A stretch of 64,000 bases of DNA from Pseudo-nitzschia pungens (GCA_037355855.1 CM074769.1:1984001-2048000), one strand, 5' to 3'; positions 18,154-27,726 are shown, counted from the stretch's first letter. The notes: generated from the letters alone by a model not told the origin. Program-made: numbers and translations.

Positions 18154-19406
18154 ATTTGCACTCAGCACGCGCGCTTCGCGTCCTGGACTGTTTTCCTCCC
18201 AAGTCCTGAGCTTGTCTCTCTTCTGGGTTCGACGCTGTCCTCCGACTACGCAACGGCTCCCCCCACAACCCTAAAGAAGCCCGGACTGTTCTTACCCGCC
18301 GCCTCCATTTTCTCTGGTGGTGCACCCACCTCGGTATCTTCCCAGCACTGTTTCCTGTGATCGACTCCCGCATCACCACCGAGGCCCTGAACCTCCTCCT
18401 CGCTAACTACGCTCGCCATCTCCTCACTGGCCACAGCCTCCTTTGCAAGTGCATCAAAGCTGACACCGCTAGCAAATACCTCTTGGCTGCCAGTACCCTT
18501 CTAGCCCATTTTGACCCCGTCCCTGACCGGGATGCCCGCAAAGAGTCCCCACTCCGCACCGGCTTGTGCCCGGACATCACCGCTGTCCTCCGCGAGGCCC
18601 GCCGTTATGAGTCGGTCCCCGACCGCAAGGAACCAGTCACCATCGCCATGCAGCAACACCTCCTAACTGCCTCGGCGGCCGAGCCCCCGGATTCCCTTCC
18701 CGCCACCCTTGCCGACTGGCTTACCGTCGGCCTCGCCGCTGGCTTCCGCAAGAGTGAGTGGTGCCAGACCCACAGCCACCGGTGCCTTGGCACGTTTGCT
18801 CGCAGCCCTTCGGGCGACTGTGTCGCCCTCATCCCAGCTGACATCACCCTGTTCGACCGCCTTGGGAACCTCCTCCCCCATCCTTCCGGCCTCGCCTCCC
18901 CCAGCTCCGTGATGCGTGTCTGCGTCCGATGGCGATGGCAAAAGAATGGCGAACGGAATGCTGTGAAAGGATTTTCTCGCAACTCAACCGCTTCCCTCGA
19001 TTTGGTCGCGGCGTGGTTGCGCATTCTGGCCCGCTACTACCGCCTCTTTCCAACATGGGCCCCCCACCCCGGCCCTTTGGCTGGGCCCCTTGCAGTCTAC
19101 AGCCCCCGCTCCAAGGTGGCCGTTTACGTGGTCGACTCCGACGTCGAGACCACCCTCCGCTCCCTTGCCCGCGTCATCTACGGCGTCACTTCTCCGTCCG
19201 CCCTCAAAAAATTCACATGTCATTCTATTCGCGTTGGCGCGTGCTGCATTCTCCAGGCCGCCGGCGCGTCTCCCGAATTTATCAAAAAACAGCTCCGGTG
19301 GAACAGCGATTCGTGGCAAATTTACACCCGCGACCTCCACATCCTCTCTCACCAGCATAACGCCATCCTCACGGCTGGCGCCGCCCGGCCCCCCGACCGC
19401 TGGTAA
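18154..19406 (+). CDS. Tyrosine recombinase of DIRS-like element (apparent frame change at about 18246)
   Basis: The segment 18154-18245 reads ARFASWTVFLPSPELVSLLG in the RT frame. From about 18243 the coding sense continues in the frame one base back (LRNGSPHNPKEARTVL, then RRLHFLWWCTHLGIFPALF) to the stop at 19404. No ATG opens this second frame (the first start-like codon is GTG at 18357), so splicing or frameshifting is needed. The catalytic set is visible: Arg in AGFRKSEWCQ (box I), HSIR in TCHSIRVGACCIL (19218-19241; box II His and Arg), and the nucleophile Tyr in QLRWNSDSWQIYTRD (codon 19323-19325). It should integrate circular cDNA without target duplication, as in DIRS elements. The one-base offset may be a true mutation, a programmed shift or a sequencing error. 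Confidence 0.75.
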
Positions 19407-19744
19407 CTTTCATGGTTTTCTTCCACATCCGTGTCTACTCCCCCCCCCCACGATGCCTAACCCCCCACGATCGCCTCCGTACACACCCCTTACTAGCGAC
19501 CAGTTACACCCCGTTTTATTTTACAACAAACACATTTTATTTTACGATCTATTTTCCGTTTCAGCATGGTTTTCCCACCGTTTCTCCTCCTCCTCTCCCT
19601 ACCCCTGACCATGGTTTCGCCCGGTCCCCTCTTCCCGTGCTTGCCCACGGACTGGGTCCTCTTTGCCCCCCTCCCACTGGTCTTCGCATAATCCCCACCC
19701 TGGGCTTCTCCCAAACACCACCTAGCTTTGTTGCCGCTCCCACC

Positions 19745-21136
19745 ATGCTTGCCACCTCGTTCCTCGCGAGGGCCCGACGCCTCCTCGACACCATGAGCCA
19801 GGCCATCACCCTCATCGCCAACCCAACCCCCATAGGCGTCTACCAGTGTTTCAAACGTCACGGCGCCTCCCTCGAAGCAGCCGCCCCCACCGCTCCGTTT
19901 CGCCCCCCCTTCAACCTCCCGGTCGACCTCGAGCCTTCCTCCGCCCTTTCCCTCCAGGACTTTGAGACTTACGTTGGCCTCTACGTCGATTTCCTCGCCG
20001 CTTGCTCCAAAGCCGACTGGCCCAAAGCTTCCACCCACGCCAAAGACCTCGCGACCCTCCTTCCCTTTCAGGGCATCCCGGAGGACCCTCCCCCGTCCGT
20101 CGGCGACTCGCCCACGTCCGCGTCCACCCGAACCCATTCCAGAACCTCCTCGCTTTCCATCCGTTCCTCCGATTCCGACTCTTCTCTCCCTTTTGCTCCC
20201 CTTGCCCACGGGGCGATGGTAGCGCCGCCCGCGCCCGCGGGAAATCCTGCTCCTGTCCTCCCAATCCAGGGCCCGCCTGCTCCCTGCGACCCAGCCCCGC
20301 CCGAGCCTACTGCCATCTCGTTGACCATCGCCCTCCTTGAGGGCAACCTCCGCAGCCCACCTTCCGACAAAAAGGTCCTGAAAGCTCTTCCGCTCACCTC
20401 TGCCAATCGAAACCTCACCAGCTACTCAGACAGCCCGCTCGACACTCCCACCGGCCCCCGCCCGTGGCTCGCCAAGTTGCAAACTCTGTACGCCAACCCC
20501 GCGGGTGCGGCTGTTGCCTCTGCCTTGGAACCCCTCGACATGGTCCATCCTTACGGCCCCCATTACCAAACCGCTGTCACCAACTTCCGCCTTGCCTATA
20601 CCGTCTACCACGGTGTCCACTACGCCGAGCCCGTTCCGGCACCCACCACCGCCGCCATCGACCGTCTCCTAGCCTGCGTTACCGCCGCCCGTCCTTCCCT
20701 CAACGTCCCGCTTTCGACCAGCCCCGTCCCCGACAGGACCTTGGTCGCTACTCTCAACGCTTTTGGGCTTGAGTACTCCCCCGGCGACGACGTGGCCCAA
20801 CGTCTGGGCACCCCCGCCTGCCCCTTCCTCCTGTGCCTCCACGTCCCCACCCTCATCGACTACCACGGGCACTACGTCTTCGGTGTCGTCATCCCTAATG
20901 GCCACCTCCTTTTCCCTTGCTCCACGCGGGGCAAGGTCTTGTGCCAATTCACCGCGAAGACCACCCAAGATAGCTTCATGGCGAATGTTGCCACCGCCTA
21001 CGGCGCTTCCCGCAGCACGCTCGCCCCGATCTCAAGCTACGCCTTTGTCTTCCCTCCCAATCGTCCTTTCTCGGCCGCCCTTCCCCCGGCCCCCGTCGTG
21101 GGGCCACCTGCTCCGGCTCCCGCCAACACCGCCTAG
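19745..21136 (+). CDS. ORF4 of DIRS-like element, function unknown
   Basis: A 463-residue protein if started at ATG 19745 (context CACCATGCT). The frame is open upstream to 19412, but that part reads through AT-rich, non-coding-looking sequence. Codon use matches the other ORFs of the element. Visible features are a helical N-terminus (FLARARRLLDTMSQAITLI), a Ser/Pro-rich linker (about 115-185), a more ordered block (about 225-330) and a C-terminal segment with strand-like pattern (CPFLLCLHVPTLIDYHGHYV, then FGVVIPNGHLLFPCS) before a Pro/Ala-rich tail. I recognise no family. It does not show the motifs of the DIRS methyltransferase or the Ngaro hydrolase. An in-frame link to the recombinase by splicing (GT 19403 to AG 19725) is possible but unsupported. 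Confidence 0.6.
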   Translation: MLATSFLARARRLLDTMSQAITLIANPTPIGVYQCFKRHGASLEAAAPTAPFRPPFNLPVDLEPSSALSLQDFETYVGLYVDFLAACSKADWPKASTHAKDLATLLPFQGIPEDPPPSVGDSPTSASTRTHSRTSSLSIRSSDSDSSLPFAPLAHGAMVAPPAPAGNPAPVLPIQGPPAPCDPAPPEPTAISLTIALLEGNLRSPPSDKKVLKALPLTSANRNLTSYSDSPLDTPTGPRPWLAKLQTLYANPAGAAVASALEPLDMVHPYGPHYQTAVTNFRLAYTVYHGVHYAEPVPAPTTAAIDRLLACVTAARPSLNVPLSTSPVPDRTLVATLNAFGLEYSPGDDVAQRLGTPACPFLLCLHVPTLIDYHGHYVFGVVIPNGHLLFPCSTRGKVLCQFTAKTTQDSFMANVATAYGASRSTLAPISSYAFVFPPNRPFSAALPPAPVVGPPAPAPANTA

Positions 21137-22075
21137 GTTGCCTAACTGTTCGCGCCCTGCGCCCTTAAGCCCTGTTAGACAACCATCCCACCCTATTTTT
21201 TCATTTTTTTTTTTTTTCTTTTTTTTCCGGCTGTACTTGTCAACTTCGAGAGTGGCGGTGGCTCGATTTTCCATTCGCGCTTCACCCCCTCTTCGAGCGG
21301 GTTCACGAAATCTCCTCTCCACCCGTTGTGGCAAGGACTCTCTGTGCACTGTACTAACCCTACATACCCCTACTACATAGGGGTCCCACCCCAATTAGGG
21401 TTCGGGTTAGTGACTAGATAGCTACCGCGCACACGCGCGCGCACGCTATACCACACATTCGCCTAAAGCTTCGTCAATCCGCCATCACTACAGAGTAGAC
21501 ATAGTGTATACGGCGTATGACCTAGCATAGACAAATGTGAGCACAGAGTACGTGCACTCCGAAGTTGACGTACACCCGAGACGGCGCCGGGGTATCCCAT
21601 AGGATACTCGTGATCGATCATCTCTGTGACGACGACGCAAGTTACGAGTACGTACAAGTAATCCTATTCGTACTCGTACGATATTACCAATATGCAACCA
21701 TTGTTGCGCGCGCTTTGCGCTAGTACAACCTTCTACGTGGAAGCTCCTACATTCTAAATACCTCATTTGTACCAGGGGTGATAATATATCACCCCTGATT
21801 CGTACCCCATCAAAACAGAATGATTATTTTCAACGGTTTTTTTTAAGGTAAGATTGTTCTTTTAAGAGATTTTTATTTAACTAAGGCAACAAACCGACTG
21901 ACATGGGAGTTGAGAGTCGCGGAATCTTCCATCCCGTGACTGTGTTCCAAATTTTTTATTGTCGGCTCAGCTCACAAAATATTTGAGTCCTGCTGATGTT
22001 CCGGCCGCCCCCGCCCCCGCCCCCGCTGCTGCTGCTGCCGTTCCTGTAGCTGCTGCCTTGTCTCCTGCTTCCGCC
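21137..22075. other. Right flank of the DIRS-like element up to the gypsy 5' LTR
   Basis: Contains a long T-rich tract (21196-21228), a small hairpin CCCCTACTACATAGGGG (21367-21383), a telomere-like TTAGGGTTCGGGTTAG (21393-21408), an alternating CGCG/CACA tract (21425-21450), and a perfect 11-bp stem with 3-nt loop at 21773-21797. The last 90 bases are the left part of the GCT/GCC-rich minisatellite that the gypsy element split. The 3' end of the retroelement must lie here, but I cannot place it. Confidence 0.5.
21773..21797. other. Perfect hairpin, 11-bp stem
   Basis: CAGGGGTGATA, loop ATA, TATCACCCCTG. It stands alone in AT-rich sequence with no adjacent gene. It could be a recombination or processing site at the end of the retroelement, or simply chance. 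Confidence 0.7.
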
Positions 22076-22338
22076 TGTGACATGCTAGCGTAGACAAACA
22101 TGAATCACGATTAAATAATTAACCGAATCCCACATACGAGCTGACCGGTGTTTGAATACAAATATTCAAACTGTACGCCGGGCGCTCCAGCAATGCATGT
22201 GCGCCGTTATTCAAATATGAGCACGGCGCGCGTTTGTATATTCAAACGTTCACACGAAAATCGTAACACTCGCTTAAGAGTTGAAACTTTAGTCACAATT
22301 TTTAATACTACTCCAATTTTCTACCTTAGAGTGTAACA
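22076..22338 (+). repeat. 5' LTR of gypsy element
   Basis: Starts TGTGACATGC, ends GTGTAACA, and equals 27464-27726. It contains several TTCAAA/TTTGAA words and ATTCAAATATGAG-like inverted copies around 22150-22250, possibly regulatory. Confidence 0.93.
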
Positions 22339-22475
22339 CAGTAATTACTGTTTATCTTCAACGTAGGAAAACAGTAGAACTCAGTACTGAACCAAAAACA
22401 ATCGAATAAACATACCTTATCCTCAACAACAGAGGAACCTTTACCCCCAGCAAGCTCCTCTCCTCCAACGCAACC

Positions 22476-23525
22476 ATGGCAGGTATCTACAGAGATCCCC
22501 CGATCACCTACAAGAGCTCCTTCGATCGAACCAAGCCCAAGCTCTTCACGCTATACAATGTCGATGAGGAACGAACCGACAGCATGAAAGTCCCCCTGTT
22601 TACAGAAACAGGAGGTCTGGAAGAACTGCTCTTTGTGGAGGAGTCCTTCCGGAATGCGGCCACCTACCTACGACTACCCGTCCACATCTACCTCACTCAC
22701 TTCGGACGCTGTCTCACCACAGACGCCCAGAGCAAGTGGAACGACTTGATAAAGGACCCACTGGATCCCGAAGAGTTCCAATACTCCCAAGAAGAGATCG
22801 GAGGATATGAACAAGCCTTCATTGACTTCACCCAGCTCTACTGCAACGCCAAGGACGCTAGAGACATCATGCACACCTACCTTCGAAGCCAAGACTGTCG
22901 GAAGACGCCCGCAGTCACCTGCAAAGAACACGCGGATCGCATCCTCATCCTCATGAAATACACTCAGAAACTAGAAGGAAGCAGCTCACCCCTTTCCAGA
23001 GTGGAGAAACTTACGATCCTCCTTCATTCATTCCCCTCTACATGGATTGAAAGCTATGGCATGATGCACAGTGGAATCCAAGAAGACACGACGGTCCGAC
23101 ATATTGTGGATTATATGAGCTGTCACGAGCGGCAAGCCAACAAGAAGAGCAACAAGAATAACAACAAACAACACAATCGCTCAAACCACAACAACAGCAA
23201 CGCCCGAAAGCGCAACAATACTGCCAACCACAAGGGTAACCAGAATAAAAAGAAATCCAATCCCTGTCGAATCCCAGGCCATAATCACGACTGGTCTGAG
23301 TGTCCGAAGAATCGATTCTCCAAGAATTACAAGAAAGGCTCAGGCTCCAGCAATAATCAACCGGAGACCTTCCACGCCAACACGACAGCTTCGACAGCTT
23401 TGATGATAGCAGGAAGCAACGAGACCTTCCAAGCCCACATGAATGCAGCGCGCGAGGCGTACCATGCTAATCATGGTGGAAGAACTGAAAGGAGCATCGA
23501 TGGGGAACTCGTGTGGCTCCCCTGA
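22476..23525 (+). CDS. Gag of gypsy element
   Basis: A 349-residue protein from ATG 22476 (CAACCATGG context). The N-terminal about 220 residues form a helical capsid-like region (LPVHIYLTHFGRCLTTDAQS, then KWNDLI; VEKLTILLHSFPSTW). They are followed by an Asn/Lys/Arg-rich basic stretch (about 225-262) and a short Cys/His cluster, CRIPGHNHDWSEC (C-x4-H-x-H-x4-C), a variant nucleic-acid-binding knuckle. The TGA stop (23523-23525) is followed in the same frame by pol, with a stem-loop 6 nt downstream, so a Gag-Pol readthrough product is likely. Confidence 0.88.
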   Translation: MAGIYRDPPITYKSSFDRTKPKLFTLYNVDEERTDSMKVPLFTETGGLEELLFVEESFRNAATYLRLPVHIYLTHFGRCLTTDAQSKWNDLIKDPLDPEEFQYSQEEIGGYEQAFIDFTQLYCNAKDARDIMHTYLRSQDCRKTPAVTCKEHADRILILMKYTQKLEGSSSPLSRVEKLTILLHSFPSTWIESYGMMHSGIQEDTTVRHIVDYMSCHERQANKKSNKNNNKQHNRSNHNNSNARKRNNTANHKGNQNKKKSNPCRIPGHNHDWSECPKNRFSKNYKKGSGSSNNQPETFHANTTASTALMIAGSNETFQAHMNAAREAYHANHGGRTERSIDGELVWLP

Positions 23526-26500
23526 GTCTCCGGAGGCTCCAGGCCTCCAAAACAGAAGCCCCCGGCTTCATTAAAACCAGCAATCACCTTGCCTCCAGCT
23601 CCCCTGGAACTGGATGCCAGTACAGCCCTGCTGTCTGGGATGACGCATGGAGGAGATCTCCCAGATAAAGAGGGGAAGGAACCTACAGGATGGAACATTC
23701 CTGTTGAGCGCTCAGCAAAGCCTGCAATCGCAGCAAACACAATCGTTCGAAACATCCTACAGGATATATCGAACATGGATCCGAATCGATCCAAGGGTAC
23801 AGACGCAACATCGATCAACGCGATTGATCCAAATAAGACAGCAGCAACAAATAGACCAACCCTGTCCCTGGCAAGAAACTGGTCTACCGGTACAGCAAAA
23901 AATCTCTATTGCAATCCCGGAAACTCCAAAGACTACACCAAAGGAGGTGCGTTGGAGCAAAATTATTTAAAGCTGCTGTCGACTGCTGGAAATACAACAA
24001 AAAATACAGCAGAACAGGCATACATGAATAAGAGCAACGTGGCTCCTATTCTACTAACCAACATACAGTTCATACAAGGCATCCCTCTCAAAGCAAGACC
24101 ACTACTAGCGCTACTAGATAGTGGATCCTCCGGAACTCTAATCAACAAGAGAGCACTACCATTTGGCACAATGCCACTACGAAGCAAGCACCAAGTCATA
24201 ACTACCACAGCCAATGGAAGCTTCGACACTACAGAATATGTCATCATGAAGAACATCAAGTTACAAGAGTTTGGCAACTACACCATCGACCTACAAGAGG
24301 CAAGGCTCTTCCATTCTCCTGACTGCAGATATGATCTTATACTAGGCAGAGACTTCCTCCACCTAGCACAGATCAACCTCCTATTCAAAGAAGGAGCAGT
24401 TCAGTGGATGGATCGAACCATTCCTATGAAGGACACGTCCCTATACCATGACAACCATACCATGCTCATGGAAGAACTGGAAGATGCTGAACTCTTTGCT
24501 GATGAACTATCCTTTGCCAATCCATACAAGTCCAAGGTCATCCTCGATAGAGCCTACCAAGAAACAGATCCATCCACAGTGGCACAGCAGCAATCCCACA
24601 TGTCCAAGCAAGAGCAGCAGCAGTTCCAAGCAATACTCAACAAATACCCTAACGTCTTCAATGGGGAACTCGGCAAGTACCCACACAAGCAAATCTCTCT
24701 AAGACTCAAGCCCGGATCCAAGCCCATACACAAGAAGCCTTATCCAGTCGCATACAAAAGAGAAGACCTATTCAAAAGGGAGCTCCAGAATCTTTGTAAT
24801 GATGGAGTACTCAAAAGATGCACCGGACCAGCTGAATGGGCGTTCCCAACCTTCATAGTACCAAAGAAAGACAACCGAGTCAGATGGGTATCAGACTTCA
24901 GAGAACTAAATGAACTGCTTGAAAGACGTCCTTATCCAATTCCCCGGATACAGGATATCATGAACAAGAGGGGCAAGTACACTCACTTTACCAAGATTGA
25001 CTTGTCCATGCAATACTACTGCTTTGAACTCGACGACGCAAGCAAAAAGCTCTGTACCATAGTGACGCCATATGGTTGTTATGAATACCAACGTCTACCA
25101 ATGGGTGTCAAAGTCTCTCCAGATGTTGCCCAGCAACTAATGGAAGATATCCTACAAGACACTGACTGCACTGTCTATATCGATGATATTGGCATCTGGA
25201 CCAATGGATCCTTTGACCTCCACATGAAGACCATTGACAAGATCCTAGACCGGCTCAATCAAAATGGGCTCAAATGCAACCCACTCAAGTGTGATTGGGC
25301 TGTACAAGAGACTGACTTCCTTGGTTATTGGATGACACCTACAGCTGTTAAACCATGGAGGAAGAAGATAGAAGCTATCCTACACATGGACCGACCAAGA
25401 ACTGTCACCCAAGTCAAATCCTTCCTAGGCGCTGTAGGATACTACAGAGATATGTGGCCTCGCCGATCGCATGTCTTAGCTCCTCTATTTGACATAACTG
25501 GAACCCCCAAGACTCCTCAAGCAGCGACCATCAAGGCCAAGCAACGCAAAGCTCCTTCAGCTTTCACTTGGGGACCTGCTCAAGATAAAGCCTTCCAAGA
25601 GATGAAAGCAATGGTGGCAGCAGACGCGCTGAACACCTATCCAGACCTTAACAAGCCCTTTGAACTGTACACTGATGCCTCAGACCTGCAACTTGGCGCG
25701 GCTATAATACAAGATGGCAAGCCTATTGCATACTGGTCCAAGAAACTCTCTGATGCCCAGAAGAACTATACTACTATGGAGAAAGAACTCCTCGCAATTG
25801 TCCTCTGTTGCAAAGAGTACCGAAAAATGCTACTCGGTGGTGTTATCAACGTATACACCGACCACAGGAACCTTACGTTCAGGACCCTTTCAGTCCAACG
25901 AGTCCTCCGGTGGAGACTATTCCTGGAAGAATTCGGTGTCAACCTCACCTATATTGAAGGCAAGAAGAATGTTCTTGCTGATGCCTTCTCCAGACTCCCC
26001 CGGATGGATCCACCCACAGTGGGGAAGAAAGAAGCCCTTGGTAAGGGCACTCTCATCGATTTTTTGAAACTTGAAGTCCCCAAGCAAGATGAAGAACTTT
26101 TTCTAGCAGAGTTCCCGAACCTATTCCAACACTTATGCAATGACGCAGATCAGGAATTGTACTCCTGTTTGCTGAACAATGAGTGTCTAGTCAACCTACC
26201 AAACAACCAAGACATGGAATGCCCGGTTAACTATACCAAGATATACCTCCATCAGCAAAAGGACCCAACTGTCAAGTTCAAGCTCCAATCCAAGGCATTC
26301 TTCTACCAAGAATTACAAGGCAATAACATCCTTTGCTATGCCAACCAAGCCAATCCAGATAATTGGCGAATTTACATCCCAAGTTCTCTTACCAATGATA
26401 CCATCAAATGGTATCATCTCCTGTTGGGTCATTGTGGATCCACCAGATTATATAAGACTATTGCAGCTCGCTTCTATGCAGACAACCTGTCCAACTTATG

Positions 26501-27434
26501 CAAGTCCTACATTTGCCCTGATAATTGCATCCAATACAAGAGCAGGCAAGCTAAATATGGAAAGCTTCCTCCCAAAGAAGCGCCAGTCTCTCCCTTCGAT
26601 GAAGTCCATGTCGATCTCATAGGCCCCTGGAAAATCACTGCTCAGAACAAGACATACAACTTTAAGGCCCTCACCTGTATTGATCCAGTTACCAACCTAC
26701 TTGAAATCATCCGGATCAGGGACAAGTCATCTCAGCACGTCTCTGATCAATTCAAGAACTGCTGGCTCTCCAGATATCCTAGACCAAACAGATGTATCCA
26801 TGACAATGGCGGCGAGTTCTTAGGGGCTGAATTCCAACTCACCCTACAGCAGTATGGAATACAATCAGTCCCTACAACAGTCAAGAACCCACAAGCGAAC
26901 GCCATCTGTGAGCGCGTTCACCACACAGTAGCTGATATCCTACGAGTCCTGGTACATGTCAATCCTCCACAAGCAAACACCAGGGCCACTCAGCTCATGG
27001 ACAACGCCCTAGCAACCTGTATGCACGCCTCTCGATGCGCAGTCAGCACCTCGCTACAAGCCTCTCCAGGATCCCTGGTATTCAACAGGGACATGATGAT
27101 CGATCTGCCATTAACCTCCAATCTATTGGCACTGAAACAGCTTAGGCAGCAAGGAATCAACAAAGCTCTGCTTCGGGACAACGCTAAGAGGATAGAACAT
27201 ACCTTCCGAATCAATGACAAGGTATGGTTACAGGAACCTGATCCAGATAAGCTACAGCCTAGAAGAACAGGCCCCTTTCTTATCATCCAAGTGAATGACA
27301 ATGGTACAGTCAAACTGCAGAAAGCCCCTTTGGTAGCAGAAACAGTGAATATCCGGAAGTTAACTCCTTACAAAGAACCGGAAGCGGAGTCGAGGAACGA
27401 GTCAGAGTCACCGGCTATTCATTGGTCAACTTGA
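23526..27434 (+). CDS. Pol of gypsy element: protease, RT, RNase H, integrase
   Basis: An open frame of 1302 codons in the same frame as gag with no ATG until 23640, so it is probably made by reading through the UGA at 23523. In order: aspartic protease LLALLDSGSSGTLIN (about 192-206); RT with FPTFIVPKKDNRVRWVSDFR, LPMGVKVSPD and catalytic YIDD (about 551-554); RNase H with YTDASDLQLGAAI (about 715) and TMEKELLAIV; integrase with an HHCC zinc-binding region (LLLGHC ... CKSYICPDNC, about 965-1000), and the DDE core D in VHVDLIG, D in IHDNGGEF, E in NAICERVH with exactly 35 residues between the last two. The C-terminal segment KTGPF/RTGPF...NGTVKL...VNIRKLTPY is the usual GPF/Y module. All appear intact, so the element is plausibly autonomous. 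Confidence 0.92.
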   Translation, partial: VSGGSRPPKQKPPASLKPAITLPPAPLELDASTALLSGMTHGGDLPDKEGKEPTGWNIPVERSAKPAIAANTIVRNILQDISNMDPNRSKGTDATSINAIDPNKTAATNRPTLSLARNWSTGTAKNLYCNPGNSKDYTKGGALEQNYLKLLSTAGNTTKNTAEQAYMNKSNVAPILLTNIQFIQGIPLKARPLLALLDSGSSGTLINKRALPFGTMPLRSKHQVITTTANGSFDTTEYVIMKNIKLQEFGNYTIDLQEARLFHSPDCRYDLILGRDFLHLAQINLLFKEGAVQWMDRTIPMKDTSLYHDNHTMLMEELEDAELFADELSFANPYKSKVILDRAYQETDPSTVAQQQSHMSKQEQQQFQAILNKYPNVFNGELGKYPHKQISLRLKPGSKPIHKKPYPVAYKREDLFKRELQNLCNDGVLKRCTGPAEWAFPTFIVPKKDNRVRWVSDFRELNELLERRPYPIPRIQDIMNKRGKYTHFTKIDLSMQYYCFELDDASKKLCTIVTPYGCYEYQRLPMGVKVSPDVAQQLMEDILQDTDCTVYIDDIGIWTNGSFDLHMKTIDKILDRLNQNGLKCNPLKCDWAVQETDFLGYWMTPTAVKPWRKKIEAILHMDRPRTVTQVKSFLGAVGYYRDMWPRRSHVLAPLFDITGTPKTPQAATIKAKQRKAPSAFTWGPAQDKAFQEMKAMVAADALNTYPDLNKPFELYTDASDLQLGAAIIQDGKPIAYWSKKLSDAQKNYTTMEKELLAIVLCCKEYRKMLLGGVINVYTDHRNLTFRTLSVQRVLRWRLFLEEFGVNLTYIEGKKNVLADAFSRLPRMDPPTVGKKEALGKGTLIDFLKLEVPKQDEELFLAEFPNLFQHLCNDADQELYSCLLNNECLVNLPNNQDMECPVNYTKIYLHQQKDPTVKFKLQSKAFFYQELQGNNILCYANQANPDNWRIYIPSSLTNDTIKWYHLLLGHCGSTRLYKTIAARFYADNLSNLCKSYICPDNCIQYKSRQAKYGKLPPKEAPVSPFDEVHVDLIGPWKITAQNKTYNFKALTCIDPVTNLLEIIRIRDKSSQHVSDQFKNCWLSRYPRPNRCIHDNGGEFLGAEFQLTLQQYGIQSVPTTVKNPQANAICERVHHTVADILRVLVHVNPPQANTRATQLMDNALATCMHASRCAVSTSLQASPGSLVFNRDMMIDLPLTSNLLALKQLRQQGINKALLRDNAKRIEHTFRINDKVWLQEPDPDKLQPRRTGPFLIIQVNDNGTVKLQKAPLVAETVNIRKLTPYKEPEAESRNESESPAIHWST
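23532..23548 (+). promoter_or_regulatory. Stem-loop just after the gag UGA, candidate readthrough signal
   Basis: GGAGGC, loop TCCAG, GCCTCC forms a perfect 6-bp GC-rich stem starting 6 nt after the UGA that separates gag and pol in one frame. Retroviral and some retrotransposon readthrough sites have an RNA structure at a similar distance. The function is inferred. Confidence 0.55.
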
Positions 27435-27448
27435 AGCAGGCTTCGCTT

Positions 27449-27463
27449 AATCATGAGGCACTA
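27449..27463 (+). promoter_or_regulatory. Conserved segment before 3' LTR, probable plus-strand primer region
   Basis: AATCATGAGGCACTA directly precedes the 3' LTR. The same word precedes the decayed related LTR near 60642-60656 (complement strand), while surrounding sequence differs. It is not a classic polypurine tract. Confidence 0.4.
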
Positions 27464-27726
27464 TGTGACATGCTAGCGTAGACAAACATGAATCACGATT
27501 AAATAATTAACCGAATCCCACATACGAGCTGACCGGTGTTTGAATACAAATATTCAAACTGTACGCCGGGCGCTCCAGCAATGCATGTGCGCCGTTATTC
27601 AAATATGAGCACGGCGCGCGTTTGTATATTCAAACGTTCACACGAAAATCGTAACACTCGCTTAAGAGTTGAAACTTTAGTCACAATTTTTAATACTACT
27701 CCAATTTTCTACCTTAGAGTGTAACA
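27464..27726 (+). repeat. 3' LTR of gypsy element
   Basis: Base-for-base equal by eye to 22076-22338; followed by the target duplication CCGCC. Confidence 0.93.

Larger units (their letters stand above)
12120..21400 (+). mobile_element. DIRS-like tyrosine-recombinase retroelement with four ORFs (ends approximate)
   Basis: Four large plus-strand ORFs in tandem with strongly C-ending codon use, unlike every neighbour, encode in order: a Gag-like protein with a CCCH finger, a divergent RT plus RNase H, a tyrosine recombinase, and an unknown protein. Replacement of a DDE integrase and LTRs by a tyrosine recombinase is the hallmark of DIRS/Ngaro/PAT elements. I could not find the expected inverted or split direct terminal repeats by eye, so the limits are set by base composition. 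RT catalytic Asp residues and the recombinase catalytic residues are visible, but an apparent one-base frame change near 18246 may mean this copy is defective. Confidence 0.7.
22076..27726 (+). mobile_element. Complete Ty3/gypsy LTR retrotransposon with identical LTRs
   Basis: 263-bp LTRs at 22076-22338 and 27464-27726 (TGTGACATGC...GTGTAACA) show no difference by eye. They are flanked by a 5-bp duplication CCGCC (22071-22075 and 27727-27731). Inside are gag and pol with all catalytic residues intact, in the order protease, RT, RNase H, integrase, as in the Ty3/gypsy type. Identical LTRs mean a recent insertion. The site is a GCT/GCC-rich minisatellite. I did not recognise a tRNA primer site after the 5' LTR (sequence begins CAGTAATTACTG). 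Related degraded copies sit at 59634-61009. Confidence 0.93.
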
